The position numbers were made by a program, and so were the translations under genes. From positions 1 through 64,000 of the forward strand of contig DASQSE010000019.1 in NCBI GenBank assembly GCA_035642535.1: a stretch of DNA of 64,000 nucleotides, read 5' to 3'. Of the stretch, positions 17,158-25,745 are shown in pieces. The stretch is from Jatrophihabitans sp035642535 (GTDB taxonomy: Bacteria; Actinomycetota; Actinomycetes; Mycobacteriales; Jatrophihabitantaceae). Numbering within the stretch: the first letter of the stretch is position 1; every line of letters begins with the position of its first letter. Under the pieces are notes generated by a model that saw only the letters and a list, made by a program, of their open reading frames with translations, was not told the DNA's origin and did not search any database.

Positions 17158-19143
17158 CTAGCGACTGCGCAGCGTCAGATTCACGACTGCCGGGAACGTG
17201 CCGGCCGCCGTGATCGTCACCTGGACGTCGAACGCCCCGTGCGCCGAGTAGGTGTGCGTGGCGGCCACCGAGTACAGGCCGTTGACGGTCGTGCTCGTGC
17301 TCGGCGTCCCGGACAGCACCGCCTGACTCGTCGTGCCGTCACCCCAGTCGACGGTCGCGCTCAGCGCGCCGGTAGCGAACCCGGGCGCGGACACCGCGGC
17401 GAGTGCGCCGCTGACGGTGCCGCTCCGGTCCACGGTCGGCGTGCCGGCTGCGGCGTCGAGCCGCCACGGCACTTCCGGGGTCGGGTAGAAGTTCGTCCCG
17501 GCGGCGAGCCAGCGGGCGCCCTGTGCCGCGAGCCGCACCACGAAGTCCTGGTACGCCGGACTCGACTTACCGGTGCGGTCGGCCTGCGGCGACCAGCCGA
17601 GTTCGGCGAGCGCGGGCAGCCGCGGGAACACCATATAGTCGATGTTGCTGGGGTTGACTACCGTCTCGGCCCACATCGCGCCCTCTACGCCGATCACGTC
17701 GTCGTCGGTGACGCCGTCGACGTAAGAGCCCGGATCCCAGTTGTAGAACTGGTCGACGTCGCAGCCGGAGTTGCACGCCCAGCTCAGGCCGAGCGAGGAC
17801 GGTATGCCGGGCGCGTACTTCTGGTCGAGATACGCGTGCGTCGCCGGCGCCATGACGATCTTCATGCCCTTCTGCACCGCATTGGTCGCCGTCTCCGTGC
17901 CGGCGTCGGATCCCGACGCGGGGTTCCAGTACTCGGCGACCGATCCCGGCGCGAGTTGCGTGCCGGCACCGGAGATCTCCGCCCAGCCCATCACGGTCTT
18001 GCCGTGGCTGTTGACGACGCCGCCCTCGCGGTTGACGAGCGCCGCGTACCGATCGTGGGTGAGCACTGTGCTGGGCACCTCGTCGCCGCCGATGTTGTAG
18101 TACGGCCCCGGGGACATCGCCGAGAGTTGCGCGATGATCGCGGAGAGGATCGTCCAGGTGTTGTCGCTCTCCGGGCACAGCGCGCTGTAGCCGACGTCGC
18201 CGGTGAAGTTCCAGACCGGCGGATCGTTCGTGCTGCAGTTGATGTCCTGCGGATGCCCGTTGAGCAGCGGGTTGGACGTGTCGTTGTACTCCGACATGAT
18301 GATCGCGTTGTTGTGCCCCGGCGTATCCACCTCGGGCACGACCGTCATGAAGTGCGCGGCCGCGTAGGCGACGACCTCCTTGTACTCCGCCTGCGTCCAG
18401 AAGCCGCCCGGATCCATGGTGCGTCCGCCGGTGCCGACCGAGCCCTGCCCGCCGATGTTGGTCAGGTTCGGGAAGCCGTTGATGACGATGCGGAAGCCCT
18501 GGTCGTCGCTCACGTGCAGGTGCAGCACGTTGATCTTGTATGCGGAGGCCTGGTCGATGAGCCGCATGACCGCGGACGGCGGCTCGAAGTGCCGCGCGAT
18601 GTCGAGCATCACGCCGCGGTACTGGTAGCGCGGCGAGTCGGTGATGTGCATGGCCGGCATGGTCCACGCGACGTGTCGCACCGTCGGGCTGTCGATCCAT
18701 GGTGGAAGCAGTTGGCGGATCGTCTGCACGCCGTTGAACAGCCCGTGCGGAGTGGCTGCGACGAGTGATACGCCGGCGCCGCTCACCTGGAGCCGGTAGC
18801 CCTCCGGGCCCGGCGCTGATCCGATCGCCAGCGAGATGTCCCCGCCGCGGGGTTGACCGGTGCCGACCGGCAGCCGGTAACCCGTGGCAGGCCGCAGGGC
18901 GGCGGCCAGGTCGTTCGCAACCGCCGCCGCCCCGGCTCCCGCGGCGACGACGCGTGCGTCGGCGCCGAGCGTGAAGTGCCCGGAGTCGACCGTCATCTGC
19001 GCCGGTTGCGGGATCACTTGCGGCGCCGGGTCGGCCGGGTCCGCACCTGCGGACGGCGCGGCGCTGACGGCGAGCCCGAGCCCGGTGACTGCAATGGCCA
19101 CGAGCGAGAGGGCCTTCCTCGGGAGTGCGGTGAGTCTGGTCAT
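17158..19143 (-). CDS. Secreted beta-N-acetylhexosaminidase, GH20, with C-terminal PKD-like domain
   Basis: A 661-residue exported enzyme that removes terminal N-acetyl-hexosamine from chitooligosaccharides by substrate-assisted catalysis. A signal peptide (residues 1 to about 33) precedes the GH20b accessory domain (about 40-165) and the (beta/alpha)8 barrel. The catalytic Asp-Glu pair is in YYNIGGDEVPST (near residue 350); HLHVSDDQGFRI and GAMWAETV carry substrate-contact residues. Residues about 560-661 form a beta-sandwich with VDWGDGTTS and ATHTYSAHGAFDVQVTI, the PKD pattern. It follows the GH3 gene by 25 bp, so both are likely expressed from the dre-controlled promoter near 20.96 kb. 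Confidence 0.95.
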   Translation of the reverse strand: MTRLTALPRKALSLVAIAVTGLGLAVSAAPSAGADPADPAPQVIPQPAQMTVDSGHFTLGADARVVAAGAGAAAVANDLAAALRPATGYRLPVGTGQPRGGDISLAIGSAPGPEGYRLQVSGAGVSLVAATPHGLFNGVQTIRQLLPPWIDSPTVRHVAWTMPAMHITDSPRYQYRGVMLDIARHFEPPSAVMRLIDQASAYKINVLHLHVSDDQGFRIVINGFPNLTNIGGQGSVGTGGRTMDPGGFWTQAEYKEVVAYAAAHFMTVVPEVDTPGHNNAIIMSEYNDTSNPLLNGHPQDINCSTNDPPVWNFTGDVGYSALCPESDNTWTILSAIIAQLSAMSPGPYYNIGGDEVPSTVLTHDRYAALVNREGGVVNSHGKTVMGWAEISGAGTQLAPGSVAEYWNPASGSDAGTETATNAVQKGMKIVMAPATHAYLDQKYAPGIPSSLGLSWACNSGCDVDQFYNWDPGSYVDGVTDDDVIGVEGAMWAETVVNPSNIDYMVFPRLPALAELGWSPQADRTGKSSPAYQDFVVRLAAQGARWLAAGTNFYPTPEVPWRLDAAAGTPTVDRSGTVSGALAAVSAPGFATGALSATVDWGDGTTSQAVLSGTPSTSTTVNGLYSVAATHTYSAHGAFDVQVTITAAGTFPAVVNLTLRSR

Positions 19144-19168
19144 GATGGCCCCCTCGGGTCACGGGAGA

Positions 19169-20944
19169 TCAGTAGTGCAGGCCCGTCCCGAAGGACGCGA
19201 TGACGGTTGACCCGTCGGCGCTGCGAATGGTTGCCGGCAGATGGCCCATCGGTTGGGCGCCGAACAGGTCGGCCACGAGCGCATTGAGAGTGTCCGACTG
19301 GTAGCCGTATGCGGCCACGAACGTCGGTGCGGACGGGAAATAGGCGAGGTCGTAAGGGGCGGCCAACGCGACGACGACGACCGGCTTGCCGGTGCCGAGC
19401 AGTGCCTGCACGAGGTGCTGCTGGCCGGCGTCGCCCCACGCGCCGTTCGTCGTGACCACGACCGCGTCCGAACTCTGCGCCGCGGTCACCGCGGCCGCAA
19501 TGGTGGCCTGGCTCGGATTCGAGCCGGTGTAGACGCGCTGGGTGCTCACACCGTGGGTCGCGATCGAGGTGGCGAGCGTCTGCGTCGTGCCGAGTCCCCA
19601 ACCGGTGACGAGCACCTTGTTGCCGGTGCCGGCGGCGAACGGCAGCACGCCGTCGTTGTTGCGGACGAGCGTGATCGAGTTCTGCGCAGTGCGGGCCGCG
19701 ACGGCGTGCTGCGCCGGGGTGCCGACCTTCGATGCCGCGGCGCCCGCGTCGACGAGCGCGTTGTCGAACAGGCCGAGCTTCTCCTTCAGCCGCAGGATGC
19801 GCAGCACCGACTCGTCGAGCCGTGCCTGGCTGATCTCGCCGGACTGCACCGCCGCGCGCACTGCGTCGATGGATCCGCCGAGGTCGGACGGCATGAGCAG
19901 CAGGTCGTCGCCGGCGTCCAGCCCCTGCACGGCGCGCTGGTCGGCCGGGATGTCCTGCAGTGCCGCTGCCGAGAGGGCGTCGGTGACTACGACGCCGTTG
20001 TAGTCGAGCGTGCCGCGCAACAGCCCGGTGACGATCGGCTTCGACATGCTCGCCGGCATCCCCGACGGGTCGAGCGCCGGCGCGATGATGTGCGCGGCCA
20101 TGATCGAATCCACACCCGCGCCGATCGCGGCGCGGAACGGCGGCAGGTCGTTGTGCTCGAACTGCTGCCTGGTCTCGTCGGTGACGGCCACGCCGTTGTC
20201 GGTGTTGACACTCGTGCTGCCCAGCCCGGGGAAGTGCTTGGCGGTGGCCGCAACGCCGGCACTCTGGTAGCCGGCGACCGACGCGGCGCTCATCGCGGCT
20301 ACGGGAGCAGCGCGGTCGCCGAACGAGCGCGGCCCGTCGGCGCTGTTGGCCGGATTGGTGTTGACGTCGACCACCGGCGCGTCGTCGACGTTGATGCCGA
20401 GCGCGGCGAGTTCCGCGCCCGTGACGTGCGACATCGCGAACGAGGTGGGTGCCGAGAAGGTCGCGCCGATCGCCATGTTGCCCGGCGACACGGCCAGCGG
20501 CGCGCCGATCCGGACGACGTTGCCGCCCTCCTGATCGGTGCTGACGAGCAGCGGCGCGCCGCCGTCGGCCGCGGCCGCCTGCTGCAAACCGTTGGAGAGG
20601 TTCGCGATCTGCGTCGGGTTGGCGAGGTTGCCGCTCCAGGTGAAGTAGATGACCCCGCCGAGGTGGTACTTGGCCATGAGTTCGGCGCCGTTGTCGACGC
20701 CGTAGAGCGCCTGGTTCTGCGCCGTGTACGCCGGATCGGTCGTCGTCGCGGTGTCGCCGTAGACGTACGTCTCGAACAGTTGCCCGATCTTCTGGTCGAG
20801 GCTCATGCCGGCGAGTGCCGCCTGGGCCGGGTCGCTGCCTGCTGCGGTGGCCGGCACCGGCGCCGCGGCGGCGACCCCCCAGGCGAGGACGAACGCGCCG
20901 ACAGCGGCGGCAACGCGGCGACCGAAACTATGCTGGTAAGTCAT
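19169..20944 (-). CDS. Secreted GH3 glycosidase, NagZ-related but with altered dyad
   Basis: A 591-residue exported protein. ATG 20944 is preferred over 20986, since it starts a signal peptide (MTYQHSFGRRVAAAVGAF, cleavage after TAA). The (beta/alpha)8 domain has LVSTDQEGGNVVRI, KHFPGLGST near residue 236, and the nucleophile Asp in GVVVTDALS near 321. NagZ-type enzymes usually read KHFPGHGDT followed by DSH, where Asp and His form the acid/base dyad; here these positions read L, S and NTD. A GH3 C-terminal sandwich domain follows (about 400-591). Amino-sugar hydrolysis is inferred from the neighbours. It is the first gene of the GH3-GH20 operon, with a DasR-like operator 17 bp upstream of its start. 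Confidence 0.88.
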   Translation of the reverse strand: MTYQHSFGRRVAAAVGAFVLAWGVAAAAPVPATAAGSDPAQAALAGMSLDQKIGQLFETYVYGDTATTTDPAYTAQNQALYGVDNGAELMAKYHLGGVIYFTWSGNLANPTQIANLSNGLQQAAAADGGAPLLVSTDQEGGNVVRIGAPLAVSPGNMAIGATFSAPTSFAMSHVTGAELAALGINVDDAPVVDVNTNPANSADGPRSFGDRAAPVAAMSAASVAGYQSAGVAATAKHFPGLGSTSVNTDNGVAVTDETRQQFEHNDLPPFRAAIGAGVDSIMAAHIIAPALDPSGMPASMSKPIVTGLLRGTLDYNGVVVTDALSAAALQDIPADQRAVQGLDAGDDLLLMPSDLGGSIDAVRAAVQSGEISQARLDESVLRILRLKEKLGLFDNALVDAGAAASKVGTPAQHAVAARTAQNSITLVRNNDGVLPFAAGTGNKVLVTGWGLGTTQTLATSIATHGVSTQRVYTGSNPSQATIAAAVTAAQSSDAVVVTTNGAWGDAGQQHLVQALLGTGKPVVVVALAAPYDLAYFPSAPTFVAAYGYQSDTLNALVADLFGAQPMGHLPATIRSADGSTVIASFGTGLHY

Positions 20945-20960
20945 CAGGACCAATCCCCAT

Positions 20961-20976
20961 ATTGGTCTGTACCATG
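20961..20976. promoter_or_regulatory. DasR-responsive element (dre) before GH3-GH20 operon
   Basis: ATTGGTCTGTACCATG matches 11 of 16 positions of the Streptomyces dre consensus ACTGGTCTAGACCAGT, including GGTCT and ACCA. A weaker partial match (TGTGGATTGCACCAGT, 20975-20990) overlaps it. It is 17 bp upstream of the GH3 start and about 130 bp upstream of dasR. Confidence 0.75.
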
Positions 20977-21082
20977 TGGATTGCACCAGTACAGCCGCTA
21001 AGCCGACCGGATGTCAATGTTGTCCGCATTTTTCCGTTCTTTCCGAGCCGCGCGCCCGGCATTCCGGCGCCCGCTGCCCGCG

Positions 21083-21098
21083 ACTGGACTAGACCACT
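21083..21098. promoter_or_regulatory. DasR-responsive element (dre) before dasR
   Basis: ACTGGACTAGACCACT differs from ACTGGTCTAGACCAGT at only two positions, one of them commonly variable. It lies 10 bp upstream of ATG 21109 and implies autoregulation of the dasR-nagA unit. Confidence 0.85.
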
Positions 21099-21108
21099 GC
21101 GGGCGATC

Positions 21109-21888
21109 ATGCTTGACTGGTTCGTGTCGACGGAGCCGACCTCGAGGCGGTCTTACGTGAGCGGCGCAGACCCGCAACCGCCCCGCGAACCCAAGTACTA
21201 CCTCGTCAAGCGGCACCTCGTCGCGGCCATCCAGTCCCTCGACCCGGGGACTGCCGTGCCCACCGAGCGCGTCCTCTCCGCGCAGTTCGGCACGTCGCGC
21301 GCGACCGTGCGGCAGGCGGTGCAGGACCTGGTCGCGGAAGGCCGGCTCGTCCGCCGCCAGGGATCGGGCACCTACGTCGCCGAACCGAAGCTGACGTGGC
21401 CGCTGCAGCTCGCCGGCTTCACCGAGCAGGCGGTCGAAGGTGGCTTCACGCCGTCGACCCAGCTGCTCGCCGCGGAGCGGATCCGCGCTGTCGAAGGCGT
21501 GGCCGCACGGCTGCGGATCCGGGTCGGCGACCCGGTGTTCCGGGTCGAGCGGTTGCGGCTGGCCGACGAGCGGCCGATGGCGGTCGAGACGTCGCACCTG
21601 CCCGCACGTCGCTTCCCGCGACTCGTCTCGCACATGCAGCGCGCGACGTCGCTCTATGCGGTGCTCAAAGACGTGTACCGGGTCGTCGCCGCCAGCGCCG
21701 AGGAGTCGATCTCGACCGCGCCGGCATCGCCACGCGAGGCCGACCTGCTGAAGACCGATACCGGCGCGCCGATGCTCGTGCTCGGCCGGCACACCTTCGA
21801 CGCCGACGACGAGCCGATCGAATGGGTCACGAGCTGGTATCGCGGCGACCGAGTCACGTTCGTCGCCGAGTTGCTGCCGCGGAAGTGA
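21109..21888 (+). CDS. dasR: GntR/HutC-family regulator, DasR orthologue
   Basis: Transcriptional regulator of amino-sugar and chitin use; in Streptomyces DasR is released from DNA by glucosamine-6-phosphate. About 259 residues. The winged helix begins at PKYYLVKRHL, with TERVLSAQFGTSRATVRQAV as recognition segment, then a UTRA effector domain (about residues 90-255) including RVERLRLADERPMAVETSHL and EWVTSWYRGDRVTFVAEL. The length and these motifs match Streptomyces DasR. Starts at ATG 21109, GTG 21124 and GTG 21157 are all possible; ATG is used because it directly follows the operator. nagA follows immediately, and the three dre-like regions in this locus point to local regulation. Confidence 0.93.
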   Translation: MLDWFVSTEPTSRRSYVSGADPQPPREPKYYLVKRHLVAAIQSLDPGTAVPTERVLSAQFGTSRATVRQAVQDLVAEGRLVRRQGSGTYVAEPKLTWPLQLAGFTEQAVEGGFTPSTQLLAAERIRAVEGVAARLRIRVGDPVFRVERLRLADERPMAVETSHLPARRFPRLVSHMQRATSLYAVLKDVYRVVAASAEESISTAPASPREADLLKTDTGAPMLVLGRHTFDADDEPIEWVTSWYRGDRVTFVAELLPRK

Positions 21889-21893
21889 CGCCA

Positions 21894-23051
21894 GTGACGA
21901 GCGCGCACCCGACGGTGCTGGCGAACGCCCGGGTGGTCACGCCCCGCGGCGTCCTCGACCGCGGCTGGGTAGCTGTCGAGGACGGCCGGATAACAGCCGT
22001 CGAAGGCGGCCGGCCCCGGGCTGCCGCGGAGGACCTCGCCGGCGCGTGGCTGCTGCCGGGCTTCATCGACATGCACGTGCACGGCGGCGGCGGTCACGAT
22101 TCCGCCGCGTCGCCCGACGATCTGGCCGCGGCCGTCGCGTTCCACCGCATGCACGGCACGACGCGCACACTCGTCTCGCTGGTCACCGCACCCGTGGCAG
22201 CGCTCGTCGAACAACTCGGCTGGATCGCGGACGCGGCGCAGGCCGGGCCGACACCGAACGGCCACGTCGTGGGCGCGCACTTGGAGGGACCGTTCCTGTC
22301 TCGTGCACACTGCGGCGCACAGAATCCCGCGCACCTGATCGAGCCCGATGCAGCGATCTTGGAGCGGCTCGTCGCGGCGGCGGGCGGCACGCTGCGCAGC
22401 GTCACGATCGCGCCGGAACTGCCCGGTGCGCTGCGCCTGATCCGTGCGCTGCGCGCAGGCGACGTGCTGATCGCGCTCGGCCACACGGACGCGACCTACG
22501 CGCAGGCGATGGCCGCGATCGACGCCGGGGCGATGGTGGCGACGCACCTGTTCAACGGCATGCGGCCGCTGCATCACCGCGAGCCGGGCGTCGTCGGGGC
22601 CGCACTCGCCTCCGGCTTGTGCTGTGAGGTGATCAACGACGGGATCCACGTGCACCCGGTGATCACGTCGCTGATCGCGGAGCATCCCGAGCGACTGGTG
22701 CTCATCACCGACGCGATCGACGCGGCGGGCGTCGGCGACGGTGAGTTCGTCCTCGGCGGGCAGCCGGTCCGGGTGCACCACGGCGTGGCGCGCCTGGCGG
22801 CAACCGGGTCGCTGGCGGGCAGCACCCTCACGATGGACGCGGCGCTGCGCCGCGCCGTCCGCGACTGCGGCCTGCCGATCGAAGTGGCCTCGGCCGCGGC
22901 GTCCGGCAATCCCGCGCGCCTGCTGGGCATCGACGACAGGTGCGGCGCGATCGCCGTCGGCCTCGACGCCGACCTCGTCGTGCTCGACGACAAGTTGCGT
23001 GTCACCTCGGTGATGGCGGGCGGCCGGCGCCACGAGTCGCGTGTGGCGTGA
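21894..23051 (+). CDS. nagA: N-acetylglucosamine-6-phosphate deacetylase
   Basis: Converts GlcNAc-6-phosphate to glucosamine-6-phosphate and acetate; its product is the expected DasR inducer. About 385 residues of the amidohydrolase superfamily: metal histidines in GFIDMHVHGGGGHD, the Glu in GAHLEGPFLS, His in ALGHTDATYAQA and HLFNGMRPLHHREPG, and the catalytic Asp in VLITDAIDAAG. GTG 21894 follows GGAAG by 8 bp; GTG 21885, overlapping the dasR stop, is an alternative. It forms an operon with dasR and is convergent with the SIS gene (4-bp gap). Confidence 0.96.
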   Translation: MTSAHPTVLANARVVTPRGVLDRGWVAVEDGRITAVEGGRPRAAAEDLAGAWLLPGFIDMHVHGGGGHDSAASPDDLAAAVAFHRMHGTTRTLVSLVTAPVAALVEQLGWIADAAQAGPTPNGHVVGAHLEGPFLSRAHCGAQNPAHLIEPDAAILERLVAAAGGTLRSVTIAPELPGALRLIRALRAGDVLIALGHTDATYAQAMAAIDAGAMVATHLFNGMRPLHHREPGVVGAALASGLCCEVINDGIHVHPVITSLIAEHPERLVLITDAIDAAGVGDGEFVLGGQPVRVHHGVARLAATGSLAGSTLTMDAALRRAVRDCGLPIEVASAAASGNPARLLGIDDRCGAIAVGLDADLVVLDDKLRVTSVMAGGRRHESRVA

Positions 23052-23055
23052 CCTC

Positions 23056-23934
23056 CTAGGCCAGCACGATCGACCGGGTGAGATTGCGCGGCGAGTCGGG
23101 GTCGAGGCCCTTGCGCGCCGCGACGGCGACTGCCAGGCGCTGCGCACCGATCAGTTGCGCCATCGGATCACTTGCGGCGTGCACCACCACAGCACCGGCC
23201 GCCTCGGTCTCGGCAACGAGACCGACCGGCGGGGCACCGAAGAACCACGCCACGGAGCGCTCGCCCACGGCGCTGATCGGGCCGTGCCGGAACTCCATCG
23301 CCGGGTATGACTCGGCCCACGAACCGGACGCCTCCCGCACCTTCAGCGCGGCCTCGTTCGCCAGCCCGACGGTCCACCCCGTCCCGAGGTAGACGAAATG
23401 CTCTCGACCGATGAGCTCGGCGGGCACCTCGCGCGCGATCTCGGCACGCGCGTCCTCGATCGCCGCGTCGAGGTCGGCGCCGAGGTGCGCACGCCACAGC
23501 GCGAGCACGCTGGTCGCGAACCGCGTCTGCACGACAGACCGCTCGTCGGCGAAGTCCAGCGCGATTACCGCACCTGCCCGCTGGGCCGCCGGCAGGGACG
23601 GATCGGTCGTGATCACTGTCGAACGCCCGCCCTCCGGCAGTGCGTCGAGCAGCCGCAGTATCTCCGTCGTGGTGCCCGACCGGGTCAGTGCGACGACGTG
23701 GTCGTACCCGCGCGCCGGCGGGAACTCGGACGCCGGGAACGCGTCCGTCTCACCCCGTCCGGCCGCCTCGCGCAGTGCCGCGCAGCACTGCGCCATGTAC
23801 CAGGAGGTACCGCAGCCCACGACCGCCACCCGGGCGTCGGGGTCGGGCAGCGCGCCGCCGAACCGGGCGGCGAGTTCGGCGGCGCGCGCCCAGCTCTGCG
23901 GCTGAGATTCGATCTCGTCCGCAACGAACGACAT
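23056..23934 (-). CDS. SIS-domain sugar-phosphate deaminase/isomerase (NagB-II/AgaS-like)
   Basis: A 292-residue protein with two SIS domains, resembling the isomerase half of GlmS and the NagB-II/AgaS deaminases. The first domain has EIESQPQSWARA and VAVVGCGTSWYMAQ, plus ALTRSGTTTEILR (phosphosugar loop). The second has YLGTGWTVGLANEAALKVREAS, and AMEFRHGPIS near the catalytic Glu/His. No glutaminase domain is present, so it is not GlmS. It probably turns glucosamine-6-phosphate into fructose-6-phosphate and ammonia, completing the pathway after NagA. It is the last gene of the dasABC-type operon, 20 bp after the permease gene. Confidence 0.87.
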   Translation of the reverse strand: MSFVADEIESQPQSWARAAELAARFGGALPDPDARVAVVGCGTSWYMAQCCAALREAAGRGETDAFPASEFPPARGYDHVVALTRSGTTTEILRLLDALPEGGRSTVITTDPSLPAAQRAGAVIALDFADERSVVQTRFATSVLALWRAHLGADLDAAIEDARAEIAREVPAELIGREHFVYLGTGWTVGLANEAALKVREASGSWAESYPAMEFRHGPISAVGERSVAWFFGAPPVGLVAETEAAGAVVVHAASDPMAQLIGAQRLAVAVAARKGLDPDSPRNLTRSIVLA

Positions 23935-23954
23935 GCGTCAGGCTCCTCTTCGAA

Positions 23955-24839
23955 CTACTTGATTGACCCGGCCGTCAGGCCGCCCACAACCCGACCTTCG
24001 ATCACCGCGAACAGCGCGATAACCGGAAGCGTGGCGATCACCGATCCGGCGAAGAGATGACCCCAATCCACCTGGTACTGGCCGATGTAGTTGTTGATCG
24101 CCACCGTCAGCGGACGCTGCTGTTGCTCGGTCGCGAGCGTCAGCGCGATGAGGAACTCGTTCCATGCCGCGATGAACGTGAAGATCAGCACGGTGACGAT
24201 GCCGGGCAGCGCAAGGGGCAGCGTGATCCGGGCCAACGCGCCGATCCGACTCGTCCCGTCGACCATCGCCGCTTCCTCGAGCTCGCTCGGGATCGAGGAG
24301 AAGTAGGCGTTGAGGATCCACACCGCGAACGCCAGGTTGAAGCCCGCGTTGACCACGATCAGCCAACCGTCCGGGTTGTTGATGTCGAAGTTGAGGTACT
24401 GCTGCTGGATGCCGACCAGCAACGCCGCCGGCTGGAACATCTGGGTGGCCAGGACGAGCAGCAGGAACAGCGTCCGGCCGCGGAACTTCCTCCGGGCCGT
24501 GTAGTACGCGGCGGGCAGCGCGACGAGCAGCACGAGCAGCGTCGCCCCGCCGGCGATCTCCAGGCTCACCCGCAGGTTGGTGCCGAAGCCGGTCTTCCAG
24601 ATGCTCGTGAAGTTCGACCAGTCCCAGTGCTTCGGGACGTAGCCGCGATCGAGCAGTTCCTTGGGCGGGCGCAGCGCGGTGATCACCATCTCCGCGTACG
24701 GCAGCAGGAAGATGATCGCGATCAGGTAGGCGGCCAGGCTGAGGATCAGCTTGCGTGTGGGGAAGCCGCGCCGACGAGGAGCTCGCGTCGCCGTGTCCGG
24801 GACCTTGACCGCCGCGCCGGCCTCGGCGTGCGCGGTCAT
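23955..24839 (-). CDS. dasC: ABC sugar transporter permease, DasC-like
   Basis: A 294-residue MalG-type permease with a cytoplasmic N-terminus and six helices. The EAA loop that contacts the ATPase is EEAAMVDGTSRIGALARITLPLALPG (quoted in part here as AAMVDGTSR, near residue 195). ATG 24839 overlaps the upstream dasB-like stop by 4 bp. With its partners it should form the membrane channel of a chitooligosaccharide importer; substrate is inferred from the dasR-nagA context. The ATPase subunit is not in the window, as in Streptomyces, where MsiK is shared and encoded elsewhere. Confidence 0.88.
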   Translation of the reverse strand: MTAHAEAGAAVKVPDTATRAPRRRGFPTRKLILSLAAYLIAIIFLLPYAEMVITALRPPKELLDRGYVPKHWDWSNFTSIWKTGFGTNLRVSLEIAGGATLLVLLVALPAAYYTARRKFRGRTLFLLLVLATQMFQPAALLVGIQQQYLNFDINNPDGWLIVVNAGFNLAFAVWILNAYFSSIPSELEEAAMVDGTSRIGALARITLPLALPGIVTVLIFTFIAAWNEFLIALTLATEQQQRPLTVAINNYIGQYQVDWGHLFAGSVIATLPVIALFAVIEGRVVGGLTAGSIK

Positions 24840-25711
24840 GTGCTCTGCTCCGTCCATCGGGTGGCCTTGAGGAAGAGCAGGACGACGACGATCACCAGGC
24901 CGAAATTGATCACCGACATCGCGGCCGACTCGCCGATGTACGCCTGCTTCAGCTGGAACATGAAGACCGTCGTCGTCGCCGTGTCGTAGGCCGGCCCGCC
25001 ACGCGTCATCGCCCAGATGATCGGGAACGAGTTGAACACGTTGATGACGTTGATCAGCAGCGCGACGAGGAAGGCCGGGCGCAGCAGCGGCAGCGTGATC
25101 GACACGTAGGCGCGCCAATTCGACGCGCCGTCCACCCGGGCCGCCTCGTAAAGCTCCGCCGGGATGGTTTGCAGGCCGGCGAGCAGCGCATACGTCGAGA
25201 ACGGCAGCGACACGAAGATCGCGACGACCATCATCCAGACGAACGCCGCGAAGGGGCGACCCAGCCAGTCGGCCTGGTTGGTGCCGAACTTGTCCAGCAG
25301 GCCGACGTCGTGCAGGAACACGTTGATGACGCCGCTGTTCGCGTCCAGCGCCCAGCGGAAGATGAACGCGGTCATCAGAACCGACGCAGCCCACGGCGCG
25401 ATCAGCGCCCACCGCGCCACCCGCCGGCCGGGGAAGCGCGCATTGAACAACTGCGCCAGCCCGAGCGAGAGCGACATCGTCACCCCGACGACCACGGCCA
25501 CCCAGATCAGGGTGCGGAACAGCACCGCATGCAGATCCGGTTCGTCGAACAGATCAGTGAAGTTGCCCCAGCCCGCCGAACCGAGCTTGATGCCGGCCGG
25601 CGAGAAGTGCTGGAACGACGTGCGCACCATCACGTAGACCGGCCACAGCACGACGACGGCGATCAGCGCGACCGCAGGCCCGACCCACAGCAGCGGTGCG
25701 AACCACCGCAT
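24836..25711 (-). CDS. dasB: ABC sugar transporter permease, DasB-like
   Basis: A 291-residue MalF-type permease. Six hydrophobic helices are visible, beginning with LLWVGPAVALIAVVVLWPVY, and the EAA loop reads YEAARVDGASNWRAY (near residue 190). It lies 34 bp downstream of the solute-binding lipoprotein gene and overlaps the second permease gene by 4 bp (ATGA), so all are translated from one message. Transport of N,N'-diacetylchitobiose or related sugars is inferred from the flanking dasR, nagA and hexosaminidases. Confidence 0.88.
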   Translation of the reverse strand: MRWFAPLLWVGPAVALIAVVVLWPVYVMVRTSFQHFSPAGIKLGSAGWGNFTDLFDEPDLHAVLFRTLIWVAVVVGVTMSLSLGLAQLFNARFPGRRVARWALIAPWAASVLMTAFIFRWALDANSGVINVFLHDVGLLDKFGTNQADWLGRPFAAFVWMMVVAIFVSLPFSTYALLAGLQTIPAELYEAARVDGASNWRAYVSITLPLLRPAFLVALLINVINVFNSFPIIWAMTRGGPAYDTATTTVFMFQLKQAYIGESAAMSVINFGLVIVVVLLFLKATRWTEQST

Positions 25712-25745
25712 CAGCCTCCGGCCGACGATCCGTGACTGAGACAGG

